DNA of 64,000 nt from Teichococcus wenyumeiae (lineage in GTDB: Bacteria; Pseudomonadota; Alphaproteobacteria; Acetobacterales; Acetobacteraceae): positions 62,001-126,000 of the forward strand of contig NZ_RFLX01000015.1 of NCBI RefSeq assembly GCF_003696345.1, read 5' to 3'. Shown piece by piece: positions 1 through 8,500 of this stretch. A program made the translations under genes and the position numbers. The first letter of the stretch is position 1; the number at the start of each line of letters is the position of its first letter. The notes below the pieces were generated by a model. It did no database searches, was not told the DNA's origin, and saw nothing but the letters and a program-made list of their open reading frames with translations.

Positions 1-650
1 CGCTGCACCGCTTCCAGATGGTCCTTCAGTTCCGCGAGCCGGTCGCGGATCTTGCGGCGGTCGAGGTCCAGGGTGCTCTCGCCCGCGCCCGGGCCCTGCC
101 GCCGCTCACCGCCACCCGAGGATTCCCGCAGCCGGGGGGCGACGTATTTCAGGCGCGCCATCTCCACCTGCAGCTTCGCCTCGCGCGTCTTGGCATGGCG
201 GTGGAAGATCTCGACGATGACGCCGGTGCGGTCCAGCACCTCGGCGCCGGTGGCGCGCTCCAGGTTGCGGATCTGGCTGGGCGAGAGTTCATGGTCCACG
301 ATCACGAACTCAGGCTTGCGGGCAGCGTCCTGATCGGCCTCGGCCGGCTCAGCAGCCTCGGCGGCGGCTTCGAACCTTGCGCGTGCCTTGGAGCGCGGGG
401 GCGGCGCCATCGAGCTGACCACGCCGGTGCCACCGGTCAGCGCCGCCAGTTCCGCCAGCTTGCCGCTGCCCAGCAACGACCCGGCGCCGGTGCCTTCGCG
501 GCGCTGGGACACCGTGCCGACCACCTCGTAGCCCAGCGTCTTCACCAGGCGCCCGAGTTCCTCGAGGCTGGCTTCATGCGCGACGTCATCGACCTCCGGC
601 GTCTGGATGCCGACAAGAACAGCGCGGGGCGTGGGGGGCTTGGTCTCCAT
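1..650 (-). CDS. hflX: GTPase HflX, N-terminal part (runs off the window)
   Basis: This leftward frame opens at the ATG whose complement is 648-650 and has no stop before the window edge, so about 216 residues are visible and the GTPase domain is missing. The visible part has the HflX N-terminal domain: an early segment on splitting and naming the protein's own nucleotide site (LGSGKLAEL), a PEFVIVDHELSPSQIRNLE segment, the VEIFHRHAKTREAKLQVEMA segment and the start of the glycine-rich linker and coiled region. HflX binds the 50S subunit and rescues or splits stalled ribosomes. An Arg/Ala/Pro-rich insert lies near residues 80-105. No hfq is next to it. Identity is firm; completeness cannot be judged. 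Confidence 0.9.
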   Translation of the reverse strand, partial: METKPPTPRAVLVGIQTPEVDDVAHEASLEELGRLVKTLGYEVVGTVSQRREGTGAGSLLGSGKLAELAALTGGTGVVSSMAPPPRSKARARFEAAAEAAEPAEADQDAARKPEFVIVDHELSPSQIRNLERATGAEVLDRTGVIVEIFHRHAKTREAKLQVEMARLKYVAPRLRESSGGGERRQGPGAGESTLDLDRRKIRDRLAELKDHLEAVQ

Positions 651-714
651 GGTCGCTCTCAATAGCACGGGTGCGGCCATCTGGCCGCACCCGGATTCGC
701 ATGGGCTGGGCTGC

Positions 715-1680
715 TCACTCGCCCTGGATATTGGCCTCCCGCGCGATGTTCTTCCAACGCGTGACCTCGGACGCGATGAGGCCCGCGTAATCCTCCCGGC
801 TCATGCTGTTCGGGCCGGCACCGAAATCCAGCAGGCGCTCCACGGTGCCGGGCTCGGCAAGGCCCTTCGCCAGGGCGTGGTGCAGCGCGTCCGCCACCGG
901 CTCCGGAACGCCGGCCGGCCCGGACAGGCCGAACCAGTTGGTGGCCACCAGCGTTTCCAGTCCGAATTCCCGCACGCTGGGCACATCCGGCCAGCGCACC
1001 GCACGTTCCGGCGTGGTGACGGCGAGCATGCGCAGCCGTTCGTTGCGGCCGACATCCGGCACGGCCGCGATCAGCCCCTCGATCTGCCCGCCCAGGATAT
1101 CCGCCACGGCCGGCGCCGAGCCGCGATAGGGAACATGCAGGATCTGCACGCCGGCCGCGCGGTTCAGCAACTCCAGCTTCACATGGCTGGAGGTGCCGAT
1201 GCCGGTGGAGCCGAAGCGGACGGTGCCGGCCTTCGCCCGCGTGATGAGGTCGGTCATGGTCCTGATCGGGCTATCCGCCGCGACCACGATCGCGCTGGGA
1301 ACAGCGGCGATGAGGCCGATGGGCGTGAAGTCCCGCACTGGGTCATAGGGAACCTGCTTCCACACCGCGGGGCCGATGGCCTGGGAGGCGATGTTCGAGA
1401 GCACGATCGCGTAGCCGTCCGGCGGCGACTTGGCGACGAGGTCGCTGCCGATCGCGCCGCCGGCACCGCCACGGTTCTCCACCACGACGGAGGCGCCCAT
1501 CGCGACCTCCATGCCCCGCGCGGCGAGGCGGCCAAGCAGGTCCGTGGTGCCGCCGGGGGTGAAGGGAACGATCAGCCGGATGGGGCGGTTGGGCTTCCAG
1601 GCGGGCTGGGCGCGCGCGCCATGGGCGGAGGCGGCGGCGAAGCCGGTAGCGGCCAGGACCGCGCGGCGGGAAATGGGCAT
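715..1680 (-). CDS. Bug/TctC-family periplasmic solute-binding protein
   Basis: A 321-residue protein with a Tat-like or Sec signal (two Arg, then an Ala-rich core ending near AHGARAQ), followed by the family's RPIRLIVPFTPGGTTD opening segment and the VVENRGGAGG loop that lines the ligand pocket. These proteins bind carboxylates or other small acids in the periplasm and feed tripartite tricarboxylate transporters. A second Bug gene lies 35 bp upstream on the same strand, so the two are probably one transcript. No TctA/TctB gene adjoins them; the only such pair in the window is about 5 kb away. The ligand cannot be predicted. AGGACC about 8 nt before the ATG supports the start. Confidence 0.92.
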   Translation of the reverse strand: MPISRRAVLAATGFAAASAHGARAQPAWKPNRPIRLIVPFTPGGTTDLLGRLAARGMEVAMGASVVVENRGGAGGAIGSDLVAKSPPDGYAIVLSNIASQAIGPAVWKQVPYDPVRDFTPIGLIAAVPSAIVVAADSPIRTMTDLITRAKAGTVRFGSTGIGTSSHVKLELLNRAAGVQILHVPYRGSAPAVADILGGQIEGLIAAVPDVGRNERLRMLAVTTPERAVRWPDVPSVREFGLETLVATNWFGLSGPAGVPEPVADALHHALAKGLAEPGTVERLLDFGAGPNSMSREDYAGLIASEVTRWKNIAREANIQGE

Positions 1681-1715
1681 GGGGCAGGTCCTGTCTTTGA
1701 AAGGGTAAGCCTCGG

Positions 1716-2696
1716 TCAGTTCACGGCGATGCCGGCATCCTTCACCACACCCCGCCAGCGTGCGAGATCGCCGGATACCAGGGCGCCAAGCTCAGCACGG
1801 CTCCCGCCCTCCACCACGAAGCGGATGCGCTCCAGCCGCTCGACGACCTCGGGCTGGCGCAGGGTGGCGGCGATGGCGGCATGCAGCGCATCGGCCACCG
1901 GCTCAGGCGTCGCGGCCGGGACAAAGAGGCCCGTCCAGGAGAGGGAATGCAGGTCGGGGAGGCCCTGCTCCGCCATGGTCGCGACCTCCGGCGCCCAGGT
2001 CAGGCGGCGCGGGCCGGCCACGGCCACCATGCGGATCTGGCCCGAGGTGATCTGCGGCGCGGCAGTGCCGGAATTGACCATGGAGAAGGGCACGGTGTTC
2101 TGGATCACGGCGGTGATCGCGGCCGCGCCGCCGGCGAAAGGCACGTGCAGCGCCTTCAGGCCGGTCCGCAGAAGAAACAGCTCCATGCCCAACTGCTCCG
2201 AGGAACCGATCCCGGAAGAGGAAAAGGACAGCTTGTCGCCCTGGGTCGCCATCCAGGCCTTCAGTTCCGCCACGCCGCGCGCGGGGACCTGCGGATTCAC
2301 CACGATCACGTTCGGCGCGCTCATGGCCAGCACCACGGGCTTGAAGTCCCGCTCGGGATCGAAGCCGGGCTGCTGCATCACGATGGGCTGGATGGTCATC
2401 GTGCCGCTGGCATTCACGAGCAGCACATGACCATCCCCCGGCATCGCGGCGACGGCGCGCGTGCCGACGACGCCGGTGGCACCGGGGCGGTTCTCGACAA
2501 TGACAGTCTGACCCAGGGCGGCCTGCAAGCCCGGCTGCAGCGCGCGGGCGCAGAGGTCGGTGGCACCGCCGGGCGGAAAGGGCACCAGCAGTGTCACAGG
2601 CTTCGTCGGCCGCCAAGGCGCCTGCGCCAGCGCGCTGCCGGCGCCCGGAAGCATGGCAAGGGAGAAAAGGGTGAGGGCTTCACGGCGTCGCATCAT
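1716..2696 (-). CDS. Bug/TctC-family periplasmic solute-binding protein
   Basis: A 326-residue protein. The start is the first of two adjacent ATG codons (2691-2696), just after an AGGAGG ribosome-binding site; the frame extends further upstream but without a site. It begins with a signal peptide (MMRRREALTLF, cleavage near SALAQA), then the Bug family marks: KPVTLLVPFPPGGATD and IVENRPGATG. It is not a close copy of the Bug protein encoded 35 bp downstream, so the two may bind different acids. It is divergent from the AhpD-like gene that starts at 2821; the 124 bp between them must hold both promoters. Confidence 0.92.
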   Translation of the reverse strand: MMRRREALTLFSLAMLPGAGSALAQAPWRPTKPVTLLVPFPPGGATDLCARALQPGLQAALGQTVIVENRPGATGVVGTRAVAAMPGDGHVLLVNASGTMTIQPIVMQQPGFDPERDFKPVVLAMSAPNVIVVNPQVPARGVAELKAWMATQGDKLSFSSSGIGSSEQLGMELFLLRTGLKALHVPFAGGAAAITAVIQNTVPFSMVNSGTAAPQITSGQIRMVAVAGPRRLTWAPEVATMAEQGLPDLHSLSWTGLFVPAATPEPVADALHAAIAATLRQPEVVERLERIRFVVEGGSRAELGALVSGDLARWRGVVKDAGIAVN

Positions 2697-2820
2697 GATC
2701 CTCCTGGCGGCATCCCGCCTTGCTGGATTTGGGCAGCCAGGGCCAATGTGATTGACCGCAGTCATTGGCGGAGAGACCTGCCGCGCAGCAGGCGAGCCGC
2801 TTCGAAGGAGCCAGGAGCGC

Positions 2821-3555
2821 ATGAGCAAGACCGGGGCCGATGATGGCGCGGCGGAGGTGGAACGGGTCCGCGAGGCCATGCGGTCGCTGCGGGACGCGCG
2901 GGGCTATGTGCTGCCGCATCGCGGCCTGCTGGCGGCCGCCCTGCCCCATCTGCACGAGACCTACGGCGCGATGTACCGGGCGCTCACCCTCGAGGAAGGC
3001 GGCCTGCCGCCTCTGCAACGGGAATGCGTGTGGCTGGCGATCCTGGCGGCATGCGACGAGGGCGTGGGTACGCATCACGTCGCGCTGTTCCGCGAGCACG
3101 GAGGCAGCGATGACTTGGCCGACGCCGTGTTCCGGCAGACCGGCTGGGCCATGGGTGTCGAGGCCCATGCCTTCCTGCCGAAGGCCTGGGCACCCCTTTT
3201 CCCTGGGCTCGATGCGGCGCGGAGCTATCTTGACGGCGCGGCGGCCCTGAATGCGGGCAGCCCCTTGCCCGATGCAACGGCCCGCCTGCTGCGCCTGTCC
3301 GTGCACGCCGCCCGCGGCAATCTCTGGGGGCTGCGCGTCGAGTTGGAAGCCTCCTATGCGGCGCGGCTGGAGGAACGCGCCATGGCGGAGGCGATGAGCC
3401 TGATCATCTGGCCACGCGGGGTGAATGCCTTCGTGCGCGCGGCCGACATCTGGCTGCAACTGCTGCGCAGCGGTTGCGTCACCCCTTCCCCCCTCTTCGC
3501 CGCCTGGGCGGAAGCCTCCGGGCAGGGCCCACTGATGCTGACCCCGGGCGCCTAG
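2821..3555 (+). CDS. AhpD/carboxymuconolactone-decarboxylase-like protein
   Basis: A 244-residue protein. The ATG at 2821 follows an AGGAG site; an upstream extension in the same frame lacks one. Residues about 60-100 (QRECVWLAILAACDEGVGTH and on) match the helical core of the AhpD/CMD fold, where a Glu, a CxxC pair and a His form a proton-relay or redox site. Here Glu68, Cys78 and His85/His86 are present, but the second Cys is replaced by Gly, so a disulfide-reducing role is unlikely. The rest is helix-rich with no other recognisable domain. It is divergent from the Bug gene and convergent with the aldolase gene 15 bp downstream. The exact reaction is unknown. Confidence 0.7.
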   Translation: MSKTGADDGAAEVERVREAMRSLRDARGYVLPHRGLLAAALPHLHETYGAMYRALTLEEGGLPPLQRECVWLAILAACDEGVGTHHVALFREHGGSDDLADAVFRQTGWAMGVEAHAFLPKAWAPLFPGLDAARSYLDGAAALNAGSPLPDATARLLRLSVHAARGNLWGLRVELEASYAARLEERAMAEAMSLIIWPRGVNAFVRAADIWLQLLRSGCVTPSPLFAAWAEASGQGPLMLTPGA

Positions 3556-3569
3556 GGTCAACATCGCGT

Positions 3570-4373
3570 TCAGGCCGTCACGTCACTGGCCGAGAGCGCC
3601 CGCTCGAAGAAGGCGCGGCGGTCGCGGGCGCCGCGCATCATCAGGGAAAGGTCGTTCTCCGTCAGGATCATGCGCATGCCGGCGCGGAGGAATCCCTGCC
3701 AGGGTCCCTCGTCGCGCGGCCCGCCCATGCCAGCGAAGAGGCCGTTGCGCGCGGCGGCGGCACAGGTCCGCTCCACCGCGTCCCGCAGTGCGGGCGAATC
3801 GTACTGGCCGGCCAGCCCGAGATCCCAGAGCAGGTCGGAGCCCCCGATGAACAGGCCATCCACCCCTGGCACGGCCGCAATCGCCTCAACATTCGCGACG
3901 GCGGCGCGGCTCTCGATCATCACGACCACCACCACCTCCTCGTTGAAGATCCCGCAGGCTTCCGCGAGGCTTTTATCATATCCAAAATGCGCCAGGGTTC
4001 CCGGCACCGAGAGGTTCCCCCTGGGCGCGAAGCGCGCGGCGCGTGCCACGGCGGCCGCCTGTTCCGGCGTGTCCACATGCGGAACCACGAGGCCGAGCGC
4101 CCCGTTGGTCAGCAGCCCCGCGATCTCATGCGGGTCGTGGCTGGAGGGGCGCGCCATGGGCAGGATGCCGGCGCGAATGGCCGAGAGCGCGATGTCATGC
4201 GCCAGATGCGGCGAGGCCGGGCTGTGCTCGAAGTCGAGCATGGCCCAGTGGAAGCCGCAGGCCGCCAGGATCGGCCCCGCTTCCGCGCTGCGCGACAGGC
4301 GCAGGTTGCTGCCGAGCGCCAGTTGCCCCGCCGCCATACGCGCCCGGAAGGCGCTACCGGGAAAGCCGCTCAT
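3570..4373 (-). CDS. HpcH/HpaI-family aldolase
   Basis: A 267-residue class II pyruvate-type aldolase of the HpcH/HpaI (2-dehydro-3-deoxyglucarate aldolase) family. It has the LDFEHSPASPHLAHD segment with the acidic metal-site region, the GLVVPHVDTPEQAAAV motif and the MIESRAAVANVEAIAAVPGV strand carrying the metal-binding Glu, followed by LFIGGSDL. Such enzymes cleave 4-hydroxy-2-oxo acids to pyruvate (or a related 2-oxo acid) and an aldehyde. Its ATG overlaps the stop of the upstream MBL gene as ATGA, so it is translationally coupled as the last gene of a three-gene operon. The product AxP/IG variant of the usual GxxDL stretch is not diagnostic of substrate. Confidence 0.85.
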   Translation of the reverse strand: MSGFPGSAFRARMAAGQLALGSNLRLSRSAEAGPILAACGFHWAMLDFEHSPASPHLAHDIALSAIRAGILPMARPSSHDPHEIAGLLTNGALGLVVPHVDTPEQAAAVARAARFAPRGNLSVPGTLAHFGYDKSLAEACGIFNEEVVVVVMIESRAAVANVEAIAAVPGVDGLFIGGSDLLWDLGLAGQYDSPALRDAVERTCAAAARNGLFAGMGGPRDEGPWQGFLRAGMRMILTENDLSLMMRGARDRRAFFERALSASDVTA

Positions 4374-5293
4374 TCCACCGCCTCTCCCGCCGTGAAGGCC
4401 AGCAGGGCATCCGGGAAGCGCCAGGCCGTCCGCTGCCGGGAGGCCAGGATATGCAGCGCCTCGCGCATCCGGTCGAAAGCCTCGCGCACCGCCTCCTCAC
4501 CCTCAATCACGAGGCCGAATCCGGGGCACAGGCGGTCGATCGGGCGTGCGGACTGGATGCTATCGAGATCGCGGAGAATGGGCGTGGGGTCGATGCCGAC
4601 CAGCCAGTCCATCTTGGCCGAAAGGTAGAGCGCGATGTCATCGGCCCGCATCGGTGTCTCGTCCCGACCCCGCAGCCGCGAAAGGCCAGGGGCCCAGGCT
4701 CCGGCCGGGCGGGCGAGAAAGGCGAAGGCATCCGACGTGAACAACGTGCGCGTTGCCGCCTCGTAGAACCAGTTGGTGGCGAGCAGGCGCAACTCCACCC
4801 GCAGCACCTCCAGCCGCAGGCGGCCGACCTGGGTGATCACACCAGGTGCGATGCGCACGGCGCGCAGGCCAGGTGTCGCCTCGATCTGCGCGGCCGCGCT
4901 TGTCTCCTCGACGCCCTCGAAGAAATCCAACGGGTTGAGAACGCCGGCATAAAGCACTTCCTGCACGCCGAAGTCCTGGAGGATAGCTGGCAGGTTGATC
5001 ATGCAATCCTGCTCGCGCCGCGTGGTGATGAGGCGCCGCTCGGTCGTGCCGCCCAGTGTGTTGCGGATGCCATCCGCAATCAGCGGCCAGTGCACGGCCA
5101 ATCCGGTATCGACCATCAGCCACTGCCCGCCATCCCGCAGGATATAGCCCTGCACCGGCAACAGGCCGCGCGCGCCCTGCGGCAGCCAGCTGATGGGACG
5201 CGCCGCCACATCCAGCCAGCCCCCGGTGGCGAAGAGCGTGCCAGGGATGATCTCTGCCAGTCCCTCGGTTTCCATGGATACCGGTGCGCTCAT
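4370..5293 (-). CDS. MBL-fold protein with degenerate metal motif
   Basis: A 307-residue protein. The start chosen is the ATG at 5291-5293, which overlaps the TGA of the upstream gene (ATGA); longer in-frame extensions overlap that gene. The fold is recognisable from the strand pattern around YILRDGGQWLMVDTGLAVHW and the later LFTSDAFAFLARP. The metal-binding HxHxDH motif is replaced by R92-R-E94-Q-D96-C97, so the two His ligands are Arg and Cys while Glu and Asp remain. It resembles the oxygen-binding diiron (flavodiiron-like) branch of MBL proteins rather than classical lactamases. A hydrolase or lactonase acting with the aldolase encoded downstream is possible, but metal binding is doubtful. 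Confidence 0.75.
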   Translation of the reverse strand: MSAPVSMETEGLAEIIPGTLFATGGWLDVAARPISWLPQGARGLLPVQGYILRDGGQWLMVDTGLAVHWPLIADGIRNTLGGTTERRLITTRREQDCMINLPAILQDFGVQEVLYAGVLNPLDFFEGVEETSAAAQIEATPGLRAVRIAPGVITQVGRLRLEVLRVELRLLATNWFYEAATRTLFTSDAFAFLARPAGAWAPGLSRLRGRDETPMRADDIALYLSAKMDWLVGIDPTPILRDLDSIQSARPIDRLCPGFGLVIEGEEAVREAFDRMREALHILASRQRTAWRFPDALLAFTAGEAVE

Positions 5294-6108
5294 GCCGCCA
5301 CGGGCCCCATCGCGATACCCTGCTTGAAAAGCGGCAGCGTGCTTTCCGGCGTGTCCACCACACAACCATGGGCGCCGGCGAGAAGGCGTGGGCGCAGGCG
5401 GGCGATCAGTTCATCCATCTCGGGAAAGGTCGGCCGGCTGTCGGTGAACTTCGGCCAGTGCAGGGCCTTGTCGTTGAAGTCCTGCATCATGGCGATGTCG
5501 GGCGGTGCGATCTCGCTGCTCAGGTGATCGCACTGGCCCGGCACATGGGCGTGGAAGTAGGCGCAGGCGTCGGAGAGAAAGAGGATGCGGTCCTTGGTGT
5601 CGAAGGCCCAGAGCGTATCGGGCAGGTCACGCCACACCGGGGGCAGGAACAGGAACTGCCGGTCGCCGAGGTCGAGCGTGTCGCCGGCCGCGACGTGCCG
5701 GAAGCGCTTCTGGAGGGAAGGATAGTACAGCGGGTAGTCCCGCAGGTCTCCTACCGCGACGGCCTCCGGAAACTCGCGCATCCAGCGCTCCAGCAGGCCG
5801 GAATGCGGAAGCTCGCTATGCGTCGGGAAGATGTAGTCTATGGAGCGGCCAGCCAGGAAGGTGTCCACGTCGCGTCTCACCGCGTCCCAGTGGATGGGAT
5901 GGCCAGTATCGATCAGGATCGTTTTCGTGGAGCCCTTGAGCAGATAGAGCGAGTAATGCGCGTGCATGTCAGGCACGCTGCTGGCAAGGCACCGTCCGGT
6001 CCACAGGCAATCCGGCGTAATCGCCCGGGGCAGTTCCCCGGTTTGGCCGAATGCACCGCCATGGGCATGTCCGACGTGACCATCCTTGTCAGGATCTTGG
6101 CTCTTCAT
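5290..6108 (-). CDS. MBL-fold protein, oxygen-binding-diiron-like branch
   Basis: A 272-residue protein starting at the ATG at 6106-6108, with GGAAG about 12 nt before it. Visible marks are the ILIDTGHPIHWDAV segment, the motif H97-S-E99-L-P-H102 in place of HxHxDH, and LFLSDACAYFHAH further on. HxExDH is the signature of the diiron branch of the MBL fold (ODP/flavodiiron proteins); here the Asp is Pro. There is no flavodoxin domain, so it is not a flavodiiron enzyme as such. It is the first gene of a coupled three-gene operon with a second MBL protein and an aldolase. A hydrolytic role on a small substrate is as likely as an O2 or NO role. Confidence 0.78.
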   Translation of the reverse strand: MKSQDPDKDGHVGHAHGGAFGQTGELPRAITPDCLWTGRCLASSVPDMHAHYSLYLLKGSTKTILIDTGHPIHWDAVRRDVDTFLAGRSIDYIFPTHSELPHSGLLERWMREFPEAVAVGDLRDYPLYYPSLQKRFRHVAAGDTLDLGDRQFLFLPPVWRDLPDTLWAFDTKDRILFLSDACAYFHAHVPGQCDHLSSEIAPPDIAMMQDFNDKALHWPKFTDSRPTFPEMDELIARLRPRLLAGAHGCVVDTPESTLPLFKQGIAMGPVAA

Positions 6109-6504
6109 TGTCCCGGCGCTTCCTTTCGGTGGATTTGGATTAGGCGCGACGTATCTGATGCTGCATGGCATAGGCCCAGCATCTGTGTCGCAGCCGACCA
6201 GCCTTTCCCGCTTGCGGCCATGGCAAAACAGGCTGCCAGGCTTCTGCGAAAGCCGAAGCAGCGTCCGTCGCGCCATCGCTGCGCATCGTGCAACGGATGC
6301 CACGATAAGCACCCATAGGAGACCCGCGCAACGATAATGTTCTACAAACAGGACAGACTTCTGTCCTATATTGCAGACCGGATCGAAGGCGTCTTACCGG
6401 AGCCGAGTGCCTTCTTTAGGATCGACCTCTCTTTCGGGATGATCCTGGACAGCGCCGTCCGGCAGCACCTGCATCCAGGCCGCAGCCGAACCTGATGCTG
6501 CCTT
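6109..6504. promoter_or_regulatory. Intergenic region with a perfect inverted repeat
   Basis: About 400 bp without a convincing gene, between the end of tctA (leftward) and the start of the MBL operon (leftward), so the promoter of the MBL operon should lie here. At 6350-6367 there is an 8-bp perfect inverted repeat, AGGACAGA-CT-TCTGTCCT, in a relatively AT-rich patch. It looks like a repressor operator, but no regulator gene lies beside it. Confidence 0.45.
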
Positions 6505-8007
6505 CTACGAGCCGCCATCCTGCACCACCGCCGGCCGCTTCCGCATTGTCACCGCGCTCAGCAGCACGAGGGCCGCGACGATCAGAAACCCGAGCGCGAT
6601 CGGATGATTCACCACGTCCATCAGGTCGCCATCCGAGATGAGCAAGGCCTGGCGAAGGGATCGCTCCAGCGTCGGCCCCAACACATAAGCAAGGATCAGC
6701 GGCCCGAGATCGAAGCCAGCCCGGCGGAGAAGAAAGCCGACAATGCCGAAGATGGCGGCGAGCAGGACATCGAAGTGGTTCAGGCCTGTGCTCCAGGTGC
6801 CAATGACGCAGATCAGCAGGATGCTCGTGGCCATGAAACGCCGTGGCACCTCCAGCGCACGCACGAACAACCCGACGAAAGGCAGGTTGAGCACGACCAG
6901 GATGAAGTTGCCCAGATACATCGAGGCAATGACGCCCCAGTAGAGTTCGGGTTGGCGCTCCAGGATCATGGGGCCGGGCTGCACACCATGCACCAGCAGC
7001 GCGCCAAGCAGCAGGGCCGTCACGGCGTTGGACGGAATACCAAGGGTCAGAAGCGGAATGAATGCGCCTGCGGTGCCGCTGTTGTTGGCGCTTTCCGGCC
7101 CTGCGACACCCTCGATCGCGCCCTTCCCGAACTCATGCGGGTATTTGGTGAGCCGCTTCTCGACCGCGTAGGAGAGAAAGGAAGCCAGCACCGCGCCGCC
7201 GCCCGGCAGCAGCCCGACAAGGAAGCCCAGCACGGAGCCGCGCGCGATGGGTCCGGCGCTCCGCTTCCATTCCTGCCGGTTGGGCATGAAGCCAAGCATG
7301 CCGGAGGGCGCGCGCAGGATCTCGGGCTTCCCGTCGCCGCTCAACGCCAGGAACAGCAGTTCCGAGAGGCCGAACAGCCCGAGCGCGAGGGGCGCGATGT
7401 TGATGCCGTCCACCAGCGCCGGCACGCCGAAGGTGAAGCGCGGGGTGCCGGCCATGGGGTCCAGCCCCACCGAGCCCAGGAACAGCCCGATGAGCGCCAT
7501 CAGCGCCGCCCTGGCGACACCGGAAGCCGCGAAGAAGGCGATCATGGACAGGCCCGCCAGCATCAGCGCCGCGTATTCCCAGGGCCCGAAGGCGATGACG
7601 ATCTCGGCCAGCGGGGGGGAAAGCAGCATCACGCCCAGCACGCCGACCGTGCCGGCGATGAAGCTGCCGATGGCCGCGATGCCGAGCGCCGCGCCCGCGC
7701 GCCCGTTCTTGGCCATGGCATAGCCGTCGATGCAGGTCACGACCGAGGAGGCCTCGCCCGGGATGCGCATCAATACCGAGGTGATCGTGCCGCCATAGGC
7801 CACGCCGTAATAGATGCCGGCCAGCAGGATGATGGCACCGGTGGGGTCCAGCTTGAGGCTGATGGGCAGCAGCAGCGCGATCGTGGTGGCCGGCCCGAGG
7901 CCGGGGAGCACACCGACCAAGGTGCCCAGCACGGCGCCCAGCAGGCAAAGGCTGAGGTTCTGGAAGGTCAGCAGAACCGCGAAGCCCTGCATCAGTCCGT
8001 CGATCAT
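6505..8007 (-). CDS. tctA: Tripartite tricarboxylate transporter, large membrane subunit TctA
   Basis: A 500-residue integral membrane protein, the usual TctA length, with about a dozen hydrophobic segments. It shows the family's repeated glycine/proline motifs: LVGVLPGLGPATTIALLLP near residues 30-50, and LVGLLPGGGAVLASFLSY near the middle, with GPESANNSGTAGAFIPLLTLGIPSNAV after it. TctA forms the ion-coupled translocation path for carboxylates delivered by a Bug-type binding protein. Its ATG follows GAGGAGG, a site that overlaps the end of tctB. The gene order bug-bug-tctB-tctA on one strand indicates one operon starting near 10.4 kb. Confidence 0.96.
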   Translation of the reverse strand: MIDGLMQGFAVLLTFQNLSLCLLGAVLGTLVGVLPGLGPATTIALLLPISLKLDPTGAIILLAGIYYGVAYGGTITSVLMRIPGEASSVVTCIDGYAMAKNGRAGAALGIAAIGSFIAGTVGVLGVMLLSPPLAEIVIAFGPWEYAALMLAGLSMIAFFAASGVARAALMALIGLFLGSVGLDPMAGTPRFTFGVPALVDGINIAPLALGLFGLSELLFLALSGDGKPEILRAPSGMLGFMPNRQEWKRSAGPIARGSVLGFLVGLLPGGGAVLASFLSYAVEKRLTKYPHEFGKGAIEGVAGPESANNSGTAGAFIPLLTLGIPSNAVTALLLGALLVHGVQPGPMILERQPELYWGVIASMYLGNFILVVLNLPFVGLFVRALEVPRRFMATSILLICVIGTWSTGLNHFDVLLAAIFGIVGFLLRRAGFDLGPLILAYVLGPTLERSLRQALLISDGDLMDVVNHPIALGFLIVAALVLLSAVTMRKRPAVVQDGGS

Positions 8008-8017
8008 GCCAGCCTCC

Positions 8018-8500
8018 TCAGCCGATGCGGATCAGTCTGAGCGGGGCGAGCATCCGCTCTGCCGGCCCGTCAGGAAACGGCACGCCGAGTGCCGTGCCAA
8101 AGAGCAGCGTCACCGCCACCACGAGAATGACCGCCCAACCGGCCGAACGTGCCCAGGAGCGGCCCTCCCCCACCCGCAGCACGAGCAGGGTGGCGGCGAA
8201 GCCGGTCACGATGAAGCCCGCGTATGGCAGCGCCAGCGCCACGCCCAGCATGGCGGCGCCATAGGCCAGGAAGCAGCGGGAGCGCAGGGGCGAGGCATCG
8301 CCGCCCTCCAGCGCGCCATCCCCTGGCGCCGCCATGACGCCAAGGGCCGCCACTGCGATCAGCACGGCGAGGACCTGAGGCACGAGGCCGGGGCCTGGCC
8401 CGTCGAAGGGAGACCAGGCCTGCAAGCGGGAGGCTTCCCAGCCAGCGAGCGCCGCGAAGACCAGCGCCGCGATGCCCACGGCACGGACATGTCCCCGCAT
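8018..8500 (-). CDS. tctB: Tripartite tricarboxylate transporter, small membrane subunit TctB
   Basis: A 160-residue protein with four hydrophobic segments and the SPFDGPGPGLVPQVLAVL motif after the first helix, typical of TctB. TctB pairs with TctA in the inner membrane. The ATG at 8498-8500 shares its A with the TGA of the upstream Bug gene (TGATG), so translation is probably coupled. The tctA gene follows after 10 bp. Confidence 0.93.
   Translation of the reverse strand: MRGHVRAVGIAALVFAALAGWEASRLQAWSPFDGPGPGLVPQVLAVLIAVAALGVMAAPGDGALEGGDASPLRSRCFLAYGAAMLGVALALPYAGFIVTGFAATLLVLRVGEGRSWARSAGWAVILVVAVTLLFGTALGVPFPDGPAERMLAPLRLIRIG

Noticed and set aside
607-2430. Long open frame on the + strand opposite the two Bug genes
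   Set aside because: It lies antisense to genes with clear signal peptides and family motifs; its protein is rich in Arg, Gly and His without any known pattern, as expected of a GC-rich antisense frame.
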